A stretch of DNA of 64,000 nt from Eupeodes corollae (GCF_945859685.1 NC_079150.1:1684331-1748330); one strand, 5' to 3'; positions 48,831 to 61,537 are shown, numbered from the stretch's first letter. Numbers and translations: made by a program. Notes: a model not told the origin generated them from the letters alone.

Positions 48831-49879
48831 ATCAACATTATGAACAAAAATACCTTTCTCTTAACTGGACAGCTCACACAACCGAACGAAAAATCAAGGA
48901 CCATGAGTTTCCGCTTATAAGATATTCCACTGTATTACCTCTTACAACACTGCGGAATACTCTGTCTTCATCGCTTTTAAAAGCGCTGATTGTGCTTACA
49001 TTCCCGAAGATAAATAATCCGCTTAGTTTTATTTTATTTCTTTTTCCTTTTTCTTTTTCGTTTTTTTTTTATTTTTTCAACAACATGAAAATTAAAAAAA
49101 TAGATCTTTTTTAAGTACTCTTGCTCATCATAAAGCTAAAATTAGTAGGGGTTTGAACAGAAGTACATAGCTACCTATATACATACTTTTTTCCTTTTTA
49201 TTATGAATTGTATGGTATTTAACATAAGCTACGATTTTTAGGAAATGAAAGATTGATAGAAGTTGTAAGCATTCTATAAAGGGTTGTTGACGTTTTTACC
49301 GAAAACAAAAATATATAAACAACTAAATCTGTGATCTCATAAATACATTTTTCAGCGCAGCGCTTTATCTATAAATTGAAAAATCTTGGTGTCAAAAATC
49401 AGCCAAAATCTCCAAAATAAATACTCGTACAAACATGTGTTCAAAAAGTTAATTATTTTATTAAGTTGTGCAATTTATTAGTGTTAGTAGACATCAATTA
49501 GAAACTCCATTACACTTTTTTTAGATTTTTGAAGTTAACAATTTCGCTCTCATCGACCTATGAAGAACATACTTCGATTGGAACTAAAGCAAGGGATCGC
49601 TGTCATTTTATCTGGTAACATAGTAAGTCTCTAGTAAGCATTACACTATGAAAACTTAAAATGTGGGACTCTAAAAAACATCTGCGTATTCTAAAAGTGA
49701 TCTGACAAAAGATTGACCTTTGGGACAAGATATTCAAAATGGCTTTTAAAAGCAAGCTATGAATCACTCATAAAACCTTAATCTTGAATAATTACTAAGG
49801 TCTGGGATTCAATTAAATGGCAGACATTTTGATATAGAGTAAAACTATATTGCGTTACAATATTTTTATTAATACCACC

Positions 49880-50340
49880 CATGTTAAGACCGAATCGAGG
49901 TCACAAAAGTTTCAGACCATTTGCATTCACTATATTTAAAGAGATTAAAAAAACACTTGGACCCAGGTACCTACCTTGTGAGACTCCGCGCCGGACATGC
50001 AGTGAATCTTTATTGGACATTGGAATTACTGATTTTAACTTGCTGTGTAATGTCAGATAGATATGAAGTTATAAAAGAAAGAATTTTAGAATAAAAGATA
50101 AAAATCTCGTTTTTTTAGAAGTGTATGGGCATTAACAGCGCGAAAGCTTTGGGTAACTGAAATCCGGGTAAAGAGCGTCAACTTGAAGTTTTTCTTCAAT
50201 AGCATTGGTGTTAAAATACACCATTTAACTGTGGTTGAAAAATAAATTAGTAATTGCAGTAAGATTACAAATACCCTTATAATTCTCCACAATATTTTTC
50301 GAACCTAACTTATAAATAGGAACCCAATAAGTTATTTTCC
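49880..50340 (-). mobile_element. LINE RT pseudogene fragment
   Basis: The minus strand reads FTRISVTQSFRAVNAHTLLKK (a degraded FLDxSKAFDxVNH..LLxK block) at about 50090-50200. In another frame it reads HVRRGVSQGRYLGPSVFLIS at 49945-50000 (the GVPQGSxLGPxLF box). Spacing and order fit an RT domain of an R1/L2/jockey-type element, interrupted by a frameshift. The catalytic Asp box is absent. Confidence 0.72.
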
Positions 50341-50610
50341 ACTTTTCTATAAAATCGCCCTAATCACATTTAAGGACTGAAGTTTTTCTTACCTCCAAAC
50401 GTTGGGTGGAATACCCCATAATCTAGTATGGATTTGTTTTTATCAATTTGAAGAATTCTTATGGGCCTTGCGGTTATAGCTATAAGTTAAATCCATCAGT
50501 AAAATTTTTGTTTTTTAGTTTTTGAATATGTTAAAGATTTGTTTCTAGCAAAAGAAAGAGTTTTCGTATACACGACAATTTACAAATCGGAAGAGGTATT
50601 TGGTGTTTTT

Positions 50611-50856
50611 TTAAGTGGTGCAACAGTCCGTTGAGAGCTAGGACCTAGTGGCTTACAACTCTCAACCATTCCTGTGTGCGGGTAATGTTGTCAGTGATGA
50701 CAACAGTTTAAAGCGAATCCGAACGTCTAATTTGAGAAAGCACTTTTCATGACAAGAATAACTGTTGGAGGATTTGTCAATTCTTAGCAAGAGGCAGAAC
50801 CCGGGAAAAAAACTTTAGATGGCATAAGCAGGGATCGAACTCAAGACCTGTGGCTA
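50611..50856 (-). mobile_element. tRNA-derived SINE copy, 5'-truncated
   Basis: The minus-oriented copy has the tail GTTGCACCACTTAAAA, the central body and a mutated B-box (GAGTTCGATCCCTGC). It ends within the tRNA-like head, so the A-box region is missing, as expected from incomplete reverse transcription. Confidence 0.83.
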
Positions 50857-52499
50857 GCTAAAGGTAGTTGGATATTTGTCATAAAATTATTATCCATAGA
50901 TTAAATTCATATGATGAAAACAAATTTATAATTTCAATAATTGAAACGATTCGTTGTTTGCCGAAAATAATGTTATTTTTGCTGCTTATCAATAGAACCA
51001 AACCAGAAGAGAAGAAATTATGTTATGTAGTATATCGTTTCCTTCACGTCAAAAGTTTAACTTCTAACCTCAATACGTAATAAACAGTTCCAGGCCGCAA
51101 CTTCATAATACGAACAAAAAAAATAAAATATAAATTATTAACTTAAGAGCTCCATTGTTATAATTTTTTCTGCCAATACCTGGGACCAAGATCAAAACAA
51201 AAACGTCGCTTCCTGTTTTTCATTTTTCGTTCATAAGCCTTAAATTATTATAAGTATTATATAAAAAAAAAACATTTCAATAATTTTTATATGACATTAA
51301 GTCGTAATCCAAAATGTAGTATATTGAGAGTTCTCCTTCTCTTGGCGCTTGGCCTTCTTATTGAGACTTTTTCTAAACAAAATAAACATAAGATGGAGAC
51401 ACACACAATTTATTCAACACGCATAACAGAAGCAACACAATCAAAACTAACTACTACACACATGATGATTATTTACGGTTGTTTTTGTATTGACACTTTG
51501 TTTCCTGTTTCAGGGGGCAAGAGTGGCTGCTTTACCTTGTTTTGAATGCGTTAAAGGTAATATAAGGGTTTCGATTATGTGTGTAGAGTACTATAGATGC
51601 TGGATGAGAGGGTATGTGGATGTGTGGGTTAATACTAAAGTCAACGGACAGGAGTTGAATAAGTAATTGTCTTATGTTATTTTCCGCTCACTCTGAAACT
51701 ATTGCGCCTTTTAGGTTTAAGGTTCGTGGTATAACTGAGGAAAATGTAATTTCTCTAACTATGTAGGTATAGGCTAATGGAATTTGAGCTTGACTATTTG
51801 ATTTGGCTAAAGGCTTCCTTTTCCTATGTACAGTTTCAGCTGCTGTAGCAGGAGCAGAATAAGTTGCAGAAAAAACAGCTATCGTTAGTCCGAAGAATTG
51901 GCCTAATCGTTAAGAGTTTCGTAGAATTGTAGTTCTTGTGTTTTAATTCAATACATCTTATACGAAAATGGAAGAATATAAAAATTGTTCATATAATTTC
52001 CCAATGTTTTGAAAGTTAACATAAGATCCAGGCAAAAGAATATAAGTTTAGAAATAATTACGTTTTTCCCCAGCCTCATGTCTTCTATGTTTTCAATTCT
52101 TGCTTTTGCTATCTATTTTAAGATGAGCTCCAGATAAGTACAAAACAATTCGACGTGAATTTTAAGTGCTAATGCTTTATTCTATTTCCAGAGTTATCGT
52201 TTTTTAATTGTTAATCATTTAATATTTATCTGCAAAATGTTTAAATTCAGGGTATTGACGTGCGTTCCTTGAAATAGAGCTGGAATTTTGGTTTTATTTG
52301 CATTTCCTTTGGATAGTGTTCACTAACACCTTCCACTCTTATACAATTACATATATTTATAAGATCGTAAGCAAAGCGGACTAAAACTCAAAATACATCA
52401 TTATTATAAATTTAAAGGACCGATGTTGATTTTGAATAAAACATAAATTATTCCGGAAATTATTGTCATTTGTTTTTATTATAATAATATTGGAATGGA

Positions 52500-52735
52500 T
52501 CAATTATATATGAAATAAAATATCGGCCAAATGGATGCCGCGAAGGTGCGGTGCGCGGTGCAAATCCATCCGATAGTACAAATTGAGTTTCTGTTAATGT
52601 GCCGAATTATATCATCCTTAAGCCCTTGAATTTTTGCGGACTTATCGACAGATACACCTTTTACTTTAAAAAAAACTCCAAAGAATAGCGTTAAATCACA
52701 TGATCTTGGGGACCAATTGACATCAACCATGACCA
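52500..52735 (-). mobile_element. Tc1/mariner-superfamily transposase C-terminal fragment
   Basis: The minus-strand frame NWSPRSCDLTLFFGVFFKVKGVSVDK, then KIQGLKDDIIRHI, matches the PPRSCDLTPxDFFLWGYxKxxVYVxKP block found in arthropod mariner-like transposases, with a small deletion after DLT. Only the C-terminal third is present, next to a SINE on its right. Confidence 0.72.
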
Positions 52736-52741
52736 ATTGAC

Positions 52742-52960
52742 ATCACGACTAACGTGAGTAAACACGGACTGTTATGCCAGAGGTCTTCGGTTCTAACGCT
52801 GCCTGTGCCATCTCAAGTTTTGTTCGTGGGTAATGTCTCTCATGAGGTATTGACAAATTCTCCAAGAATACACACTTGAACATCGAAACTGTTGGAAAAT
52901 TGCATATGGAAGGACCCTGTTGTTCCCTTATTGCAACAGACTCGAACATTCTAAGTCGAA
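52742..52960 (+). mobile_element. tRNA-derived SINE copy, plus orientation
   Basis: The order is head-like ggactgttatgccagaggtctt, mutated B-box ggttctaacgctgcc, gtgccatct, the central gggtaatgtctctcatgagg and gtattgacaaattctccaag. The later body is diverged, and the LINE-like tail cannot be recognised. Confidence 0.68.
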
Positions 52961-54372
52961 ATCCTTCGCGACTTCAATTTTAAGAACAACCAATTTCATT
53001 ATAAATATAAGGGAGTGTCCATGGTAGCTGAGTTTGCAGCGAACCTTTAAAAGTATTTTCTTCCACAAAACGGATTCTGAATACAAAGTTTACAAATTAA
53101 GAGAAAAGGTATCAATTTTAAGGGAAAACACTAAGACGAGTACTTTTATTGATTTAAATTTCTTAATGAAAATTTTCAACTTATATATATTTTTTATTAA
53201 AATTTTAAATTTAGCATTATTCATTTTCTTGTTGATCAAATTGACAAAAGGTTGGTAATTCTTTCATTTTAAGGTTTATTTTAAAATTAAATTCTATTGT
53301 TTTTAAATCAACACCGAAGTTAAAGTTTGCCTCGTCCTTATTGATTAACAAATAATCTCTTGATAATGAAGAAATAACACAATGCTTTTAGAAAAGAGAA
53401 GAAAGCCCCTTTGAAAGTCAAACTGACAAACCTCTGTCAAACTACTCTTTTATTTTATAATAATTCACAGTAAAACTCAGGCTGAGATTTTATTGTTATT
53501 ATTTTAGTATATTTTTTTAACTCATAAAGGAAAACGTTTAATGAATAAATTCTTAAAACCAAAATGACACAAATAAAATCGTTCTTTGACCAATGCGCCC
53601 TCCTTACAGTTCCCCTTTAAACCATTCTGGGCTTTATTGGGGCAAAAGAAAAGACATTTTTTTTAATACAATTGGTATGTGGGTAGGAGGATGACTGACG
53701 ACAGAGTGAAATGCAGCAAAAGGGACAGTATTGAGGAGGCCCATAGAAGTTAAAAACAAAAGAATTCGGGACGTAAAGAAACGCAAAAATAAGAGGGATT
53801 TTTAAAATAATGTTATCGTGGGGCGATGTGGTAACATAACAGTCATGTTTTTGATTATTATGCCACCCTTTTTTTTATTTTTGTTCTCTGTCTAAAGAGA
53901 TATACGTACTTTTTCACCGCTGAACATTTTTAATTAAATTTTTAGACAAATGATGAATTCGTCCAGGCGGCTTTTCCTCTTCTGTTACGTTTCGTTCCGT
54001 TCTGTTCACCCGATCTCTTTTTTCAAGATAGATAATGACCATGATGAGATGGGTAGGTAAAACGAGGCAAGCGTAAATGAGAATACATAAATGTATTAAT
54101 CTTTGTAAACGATGACAAAGGATTATGATAAGGCCCAGATAATAAAGCGATTGCGGTAAGGGCGGGTAACTAATACTATTCCTGTCATACCCGGGGGAAT
54201 TTAAAACTTTGACCGTTTTTACTTCCTTTTTTTTTTCTTATTATGTCATAATTTTATTTTGAATTTCATTTAATTTGATTCTGACTTAATTTTTTTTGAG
54301 AAACAAATAATTTCCCAGTTTATCAAAATGACAAACCCGGATAAAAGCTATGTTTTTTTTTATATTACTTAC

Positions 54373-54417
54373 GTATGCTTTCTGGTGTCCAATTTTTGTG
54401 TGGAAAATCTCGCTTAC
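54373..54417 (-). CDS. dpr7: dpr gene, small 45-nt exon upstream of Ig1 (first visible exon)
   Basis: This is the most 5' coding exon I can place. It is flanked by a TTTATTGCAG acceptor and a GTAAGT donor. Read in the phase required by the next exon (phase 1 at both ends), it is open and encodes KRDFPHKNWTPESI plus the first base of an Arg codon. It would form the linker between the secreted N-terminus and Ig domain 1. A second frame is also open, but it cannot join the Ig1 exon in frame. Its length is a multiple of three, so skipping it would keep the frame. I infer the exon from splice sites, phase and position; this N-terminal stretch is poorly conserved in Dpr proteins. The preceding exon, including the signal peptide, was not found in the window. 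Confidence 0.7.
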
Positions 54418-55146
54418 CTGCAATAAATAAGATAAAATAATATTCTGGTTAAAAATTTCCAAGGAAAAAAGGTATTTAAAAAAAAATAGAAAAGTTATAA
54501 TTAACTCTTACAGATTTTAAATTCTTGAAAATTGAAATAATTAAAAACAAATTTGACTTTTTATAGACAAAAATATGGAGCAAAAAGAAAATTTGTTATT
54601 TAAAAGAAATTAAATGTTTTCAAAAAAAAATTGCAGTACTTATGTCTATTAAATATTTTTTGAATAATATGTCAAATCAAAACTTCACCTTATGGTATCT
54701 ACTAAACGGGGCATAATAAAACCTAAACATGTATGAATTTTTAACCCACAAGTAAATCAATTCAATAAATAAATTTAATAAAAACGATAAATTAGCAAGC
54801 GACTTAATATCCTTTTGTGTTTTTGTTGGATTGGCACTTCCTTATAAGAAGCAGAATTGACATTTTTAAAAATTATTTTGTAAATGAAATTGATTAGTTT
54901 ATTGCACTAAAAACATATTTAAAACAGGACAGGACAGACACATACAAACTTTGTAAAATTTTTAAAGACGCACAGGGATCTTCCTAGAGGATGTATAAAA
55001 GAAGATCGAGTTGTTGCGGAAACATTGTGGGAAGATTTAAAAACCGAGCTCAAAGAAGAAGAGGATGAAGAAGAAAAGGCATTTTGTAGATTACAGCAAA
55101 CTCGGTCGGTAGTGTTGTTTATATATTTAATATTATACATATATTA

Positions 55147-56030
55147 CTAGCTAACCCGACACACGTTGTTTCGTCATATAAATAATTTTTAGAGAATATG
55201 TTGCTAACAATAAATAACTTATTGTAAGTGTGTAAAGATCTGGTATATAAGTGGTAGAGATATAGAGCACTGTAAACGGTAACAATATATTAAAATAACA
55301 AATCACCAAACAATTTTTTTAATTTGTTAAAATTACAAATTACTACAAAAAACAATATCCCATCTTTCACCAATACAAACAAACTAAATGGTTTGCCCAC
55401 TCGAGAACACGCCTCGTAAAATTGTCCGTGCTCAAATCTAAGCCGCAGATATCGTTTGGCCTTGAGCCTTTTTGATATTCATTGGAAATACCAATATAAT
55501 TGGAAATTGAAGGCGTTTGAATTGAATTGGTACATCTGTGGGTATAATAGGGATTCGCGGTAGTAATATATTTTCACCTCGGAAGTTGCCAATTAGAATA
55601 ATGTCTTCGATAACATTTTTCATTAATTTTTTTATTACTAATCGCGTGCCGCTGCTCAACCGTGGTGGCTTCAAATTATGAAACAAAATTACCAGAGATC
55701 CAGCCTTTAGTTGTATATTATGCAGTGGAATGCCTGGTAAATCCAATGAGTTCAAAAACTTGGAAAATTTTAAATTTCGGTAGCATCACAAATGTATCAA
55801 TAGATTTGTATGACACCAAGTTTCCTGGTAGCAAATGTTATATCTTGAGATTTAATTCGTTGACATCCACATTTTTTGTTGTTAAAATTGCTCTTTTTGT
55901 CAGGCACTCATGATTGTCTGTGCACTTTGGGAAATATCTGGTCAATGAGAGCACCTTGCGAATCAATAACTTCGTGCAGAAATCGACTGATAATAATTGG
56001 TGTTCGATTCTAGATATGTGAAAAAAATTA
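55147..56030 (-). mobile_element. Helitron remnant with PIF1 helicase C-terminus
   Basis: A minus-strand frame at 55438-55755 reads NSLDLPGIPLHNIQLKAGS, then SSGTRLVIKKLMKNVIED, ILLPRIPIIPTDVP and FKRLQFP...KAQGQT, the C-terminal part of a Helitron PIF1-type helicase. Beyond it, in another frame, comes HGQFYEACLRVGKP, the usual next block. The 3' end has GTGTGTCGGGTTAGCTAG followed by T at 55147, matching the CTRR-T Helitron terminus. The 5' end and the replication-initiator (Rep) domain are lost. Confidence 0.85.
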
Positions 56031-58012
56031 AATTATTATTGACTTAAAAATGGTTTCATTCTGTGCTAAATTTTGTTGTTTATCAGGATAGACAAATCGA
56101 CAGACGGAATGGGAGGTTATCAGTGTGGATCGCATCTTAGCCTGTTTATTTAACGTTTTAAGTAACCAAATGTGGGTAAACTTAATTTGTATTAAAACAA
56201 ATTTGATGAGCATTGTCATTTTACTACAAATTAATAAATACTTTTAGATTTGAATCGAGCATATTTTTTAATTTTAATTTTTAAAGTTGAATTCAGACAA
56301 AAATATTGTGTTAACATGGGTTGCATATATCAACAATTGTCTTTGTTCTAAAACTTCCTTAAAAAGCACAAATTTTACGACACATGACATTAGATCGAAA
56401 CAATTTTATATAACCATATCAGTTTTGGGCTTCCTCTGCGGGATATCCTGTATGTTATAATACAAACATATATTAAATATTGCATCATATACAAAGTAAT
56501 TAGTTGTATTGTGTATCTTAGCTTTGAGCTTATATTTACTCTTATTTTATTAATTTAGAAACTCTTTATCCGAAACATCGATGTGACAACGATACTCTTG
56601 TGGTGCATCTCTTGATACAACTCAGCACATAGCTATTGTCCAATAAGTCGATTCGTAAATTGCTTAAGCTTCCACATATCTATACTTAAGTCTTTTTTTT
56701 GGTCATAACAAACATCATTTATAAAATCCATGCAAATTTTACTTGAAATACTTAATACACTTAAAAGTAAATTTATAATGTCATTGGCATTGCTGGTGTT
56801 GTTGTGGTACCACCACTTGTATGTATTTGACATGAACAAAAAAATATTATATACTTAAATGTCTATATAAAAAGATTAAGATAGGTATATATATGTATGT
56901 ATTGTATATACATATTAAGATAAAGTTGTTAAGCTTTTCGACAACAATTTCAATTAAAATAAATTCTTTGAGAATAGGAAAATGGATACAGAAACATAAA
57001 TTCTGACAAAAACCACCACCACCGCCACCACTTTACCATCATTCCCGCAAAACCATGAACATATATATTTTATAGCATGCCTTCTTTTATTCTTCTACTT
57101 TCTTTTCTGTTTTAATATACTTTATATAGGTATGTATGTAAAATGTACATTATCCTGTTCCTGGTTCGCATTTTATTATAAAAAAAAACAAGAAAAGTGA
57201 TTCTTACATGAATCAAAGCCAAGAAACAAGAAGATGTAGATAGATAAGCTGATCTAAATAATATCCATAACGTCTATTTTTACACAGGGTCTCCCACAGT
57301 ACTTTACACAGAAGAGAGCTTTGCCAAATTTGAACCGATTCTTGGTTTGTTAATTTAAGCTAAACAAGTAGCAGTGTTCAAAAACTTGAAATTTCGATGC
57401 ATTTCTTCTACTGAGTTTTGCTATTCCAAATGTCGTTGAAACATATTTAGATTTAATAATGCCTTAATTTTGATCAACTTAAAGGAAAATGAAAATCAAT
57501 ACAACTTTAAGCTATGATGGGCTTAGTGTAGGATTGTAGAACTCCATAAACATAACATTAAATATAATATTTTGTAAAGAGGTACTTCCTGTGAACTTTC
57601 ATCTGTCTAGAATTTTACAAGCTCCTTTCAAGGTAGGTTTTCGAACAAACCTTTCATGTATTGATCAAATTATTGTATTTAGCAAATGAAATTTGAGTAT
57701 GGTTTTTTGTTGACTTGATAGTGACTTTTTATATAACAGAAATAACATGTTTTCATGTCAACGGACAGTAAAAACATCCAAGCAGTAAGTGTTCCAAAAT
57801 CAATCCAAAGCTATCCGGATAACAAACCTATCCGAATAAAAAAACAAAACTGATAAACAAATTGTCCGTTTCCAAAAACAGATCTCTGAGAAATATAAAG
57901 CTAACTTTAATTTTCTGACAATGTGTTGTTTCCATGATTGTTCGAGTTTTGTTTTCTCAGCAAAAACTTTGCAAACAAAATTTTAAAGTGCTCTTAATGC
58001 AATAATAAAAAA

Positions 58013-60640
58013 AAAGCTGGGATGCGACACACACTGATAACTTCCCATCCCGTCTGTCTATTTGTCTTGCCTAAAAGTTTGTAGTTTTTCGTTTTAGGTT
58101 TAAAAAGTTGTTAGTTGAATTATTCTTAAACATTTTAAAATTACAAATAATATTTCTCATATAAAGTAGTAGTTTAGTTTGAAAATCTAGTCTTGTTTAA
58201 TAGATTTTTAGTCGAAAAATTTTGTTACCAACTTTAGTAGCATTTCTTAAATTTTTACAAATTGGATGAATGAAATTAATTTAAGAGATATCAAGAACCA
58301 AACATCAATTTTTACCAAATTTGCGTCATTTCATTTAAATTTTATTTTTTATTTTTTACTGAATATCGAAAACAATACTTTCTGTGAAATAAAAATAGTG
58401 TGAAGACTATATTTTTAATTTTTGAAAAGCTATTTGAATTGGAAGTATATTTTTACCAAGTTTTAATTTTGTTTTTTTGTTAAATTTTTATTTTTTGTAA
58501 ATAAAACTGTCAATTCGATTTTTCTCAAAAATTTTCCAAATATTGAAGACAAAATTTCTCACAAGTTAAAATTACATGAAAGCCATAATCTTAAATTTTT
58601 GAAAAGATATTTTAGTCGAAAAACAATTTTTACCAACTTTTGTTAAATTTTCTTTTAAATTTTTAGTTTTTTGTAAAAAAACTGTCTATTCGATTTTTCT
58701 CAATATTGACAACAATATTTTTAAATAGATAAAAGTAGTTTAAAACCAATATCTCAGAGTTTTAAAAAGATATTTGACTCTAAAATCAATTTTTACCAAC
58801 TTTTATTAATTTTTTTGCTAAGGTTTTAATTTTTTGTAAAAAAACTGTAAATACGATTTTTCTCAAAATTTTTCAGAATATTGACAACAGTATTTTTCAT
58901 AAGCTAAAAATAATCTTAAATTTTTGAAAAGATATTTGAGTCGAAACCCAATTTTTACCAACTTTTGTTATATTTTCTTTTAAGTTTTTATTTTTTGTAA
59001 AAAAATTGTCAATTCGATTTTTCTCAAAATTTTACTGAATGTTGACAACAATATTTTTTAAAAGATAAAAGTAGTTTAAAGCCAAATTGTCAGAGTTTTG
59101 AAAAGACATTTGAGTCGAAATTGAATTTTTACCAACTTTGAGTAATGTTTTTTGAGATTTTTATTTTTTATAAAAAACACTGTCAATTCGATTTTTCTCA
59201 AAATTTTACCAAATATTAAAAACGTTGTTTTTTGTTTAACAATTATTTTAATTATTTTGTATTCGTACAATTTTCGAGGTGACACATTTTTTTAAAAGTT
59301 TTTTATGACTTATAAAAAAACCGTTAATTGATTTTTTTTTCTAAAAATATACTTGTTTGGTGTCACGTTATAAAATGTTGTATACAATTTAATTCAAGTC
59401 TCTAGCGTTTTTGGTTCGTATTTTAAAAAACAGCCCACGTAATTTTTTTAGAGCCCTTTCTGCCTTATTATCTGTATAACTTCATTTATTTGAAGTCGAT
59501 ATCTCCTGGTTCTTGAGCTATGGGCAACGAAAAAAACGTCGCAAACGTACGGGTATACGGACGTACGTACGGAATTTTACCAATTTTATTAATATTTCTT
59601 AGAAGTTTTATTTCTTATATAAAAAATACGGATACAGATTGGATTTTTCTAAGAAAACTCAGCACAGAATGAAATCATTTAGAAACACCTTCATTTAGAA
59701 GCACCTTCATTTACTCGCGAGATATCAAGAATTTTTAAGTTTTTTTATTTTGTTCTATTTTACTCTTAATTAAACTGAATGTTGAAAATAATATATTTCA
59801 TAAGATGAGATCAGTTTTAAGCCAATGTCACAAAACTTTAAACAACCTATTGTTAAGGGTAATTCGCTAAATTTAGCGATTTACTAAGGGAGTCCAAGAT
59901 TTTAAAACCTTTGAAAACTAGTAAATTGCTTATTAAAACTAGTAAACAAAGCAAATACGCTTAAACGGACATATTTATTGGAATGCATTACTGTCTAATG
60001 GACCATTCCCATTCCATCCACCGCTTTAAACAGAATAATTCTAAAGATTTCATATGGATTTACCAAATAACTAAGATCTAAAGTAGATAACTTTTAGCAA
60101 TGTTTTCTTTAGGTTAATACAGGGTCCGGAAAAAAACCTCCCGTATTTTTAGACGTTTATATTTGAAGTTGTTTATAGATAAAACGACTATGTTTAAAAC
60201 TACGTTATTTTTGCCAGACCCTGTATTTTTTCGTAAAAATTGTCTATTCCTCAAAATTTGTTCATATGTTAAAACATATTTTTACATATTTTTGGAAAAA
60301 ATATTTTTGGTTCATAAAAAAGCATTAATTGATTTTTTTTAAATTATATCAGTTTGGTAACACGTCACGTTATGTTACATAAAATGTAATTCAAATCCCT
60401 AGCGATATTGGTTTGCGAGATATTTTGAGAGTCCTTTCTGTATCTTTCTGCATTATTATCTGCATAACAAAATGTATGTTTGTGAAGTCGATATCTTGTT
60501 CTTGAGATAAGGACGACGAAAAACGCTGATGTACGAACGTCTGTACACACGCACGCACAGACATCTCAATAGAAATCTTTTATTTACATAGGTTATAGGG
60601 ACCTTGAAACGTCGAGAAATGTCATAATTTTATTTGAATT
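58013..60640. repeat. Long unclassified repeat with tandem ~161-176-bp units
   Basis: The head is gatgcgacacacactgataa followed by cttcccatcccgtctgtc. At least five units follow, each with cgatttttctca; these boxes fall at 58515, 58691, 58854, 59015 and 59189 (spacings 176, 163, 161, 174). The units share gaaaagatatttgagtcgaaa and tttttaccaacttt. The right part has ctagcgatattggtttgcgag, acgaacgtctgtacac and ends with gggaccttgaaacgtcgag. No TIRs or ORF were seen. A mariner-type MITE is inserted at 60120-60223. Confidence 0.8.
60120..60223. mobile_element. 104-bp mariner-type MITE with TA target site
   Basis: The ends are CAGGGTCCGG and CCAGACCCTG, inverted with one mismatch. They are flanked by TA at 60118-60119 and 60224-60225, the target duplication of Tc1/mariner elements. 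It is non-coding and sits inside the long unclassified repeat. Confidence 0.85.
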
Positions 60641-60773
60641 GAATCAAATTTTGTGTTCACTGAACTTAAAGCCCTGAAAATATTTGCTTTGGCTTAGCTA
60701 AAAGTCTTTTTTTACTTTTAATTTTTTTTTAAGTTTATGCTGAACATCTTTTAACTTTATTTTTTTTAACTTT

Positions 60774-61537
60774 AGGTATTCTATATAACGAACAAAATAA
60801 CGAATTTCAGATAGTAAACAAAATTACTATAAATGTTTTAATATCTACTAACATGTATGTTTATGATTATATTTAAAGATACATACGCAATTTCCCATTA
60901 CACAAGTGTTTTTTTCGCTTGCTTAGTTATGTCCTACGTATTCGTCTTGTTGCTCTGTTCGTTTTGCACAAGACTGTAACGGATTTTTAGTCCCATTTTT
61001 GTTGTTTGACGTATTTTGGCGTCTGGAATATTTTGCATGGTTTCTCAGTTACATGTATGATGCTGAATAAGAAAGTTCTGCAAGATGTCGTCGCGCCAAC
61101 GTCTTACAACAGAAACAAAAATTAAAATCATTGACGAATATAAAAGAGAAGTTTCGCTTTCGGCCATTTCGAAGAAGTTTGGAATTCCAAAGTGTAGCAT
61201 ATGCACTATCAAGCAAAATGAGAGCAATGTTCTCAAAAAACTGAGTAATACAAACAGTGGATCTTTTCGTCGACGATCATTAAAAAGGGTGAATATCCAA
61301 AAATAGAAACCACATTGTACAAATGGTTTATTGCCCAACCTGTTTCTATCAATGGCAACAAATGAAGCTATATATGTTTTTTGTATTCTATTAAGTGAAG
61401 TATATAATAAGTTAATTTTGTTCTTATGAAAATAGAAAAAATAATGAAAAATACAAATGTACTTTCTATTAACCTAAAGATTTGTTGTTGAAATGTTTCG
61501 ATATAACGAATTTTCGATATAACGATTTGACTCTGGA
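60774..61537 (+). mobile_element. Tigger/pogo-like element with HTH fragment and inverted ends
   Basis: A 73-codon frame at 61085-61306 reads SSRQRLTTETKIKIIDEYKR, then SAISKKFGIPKCSICTIKQN, the CENP-B/pogo N-terminal helix-turn-helix. Beyond a frameshift, LKKGEYPKIETTLYKWFIAQ continues the CENP-B domain. The catalytic domain is missing. Inverted ends carry tandem ATATAACGAA motifs: tatataacgaacaaaataacgaa at 60782-60804 and cgatataacgaattttcg plus atataacgatttg at 61499-61530. This is a deletion derivative. Confidence 0.8.

Larger units (their letters stand above)
42266..54372 (-). other. dpr intron, 12.1 kb
   Basis: The intron lies between the 45-nt exon and the first Ig1 exon, in phase 1. 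Elements inside are listed separately. I see nothing recognisable in 42890-44850, 46150-47550, 48840-49880, 50860-52490 or 52960-54372, beyond simple AT-rich sequence. Confidence 0.8.

Noticed and set aside
54919..55140. Serine-run minus-strand ORF and acidic plus-strand frame (EEEDEEEKAF)
   Set aside because: Both arise from a GAA/GAG-rich patch next to the Helitron end. No homology, splice context or start supports a gene.
58380..59400. CRISPR-like or coding tandem array
   Set aside because: The units are diverged, contiguous and without unique spacers, in a eukaryotic intron. They are satellite-like repeats with no ORF.
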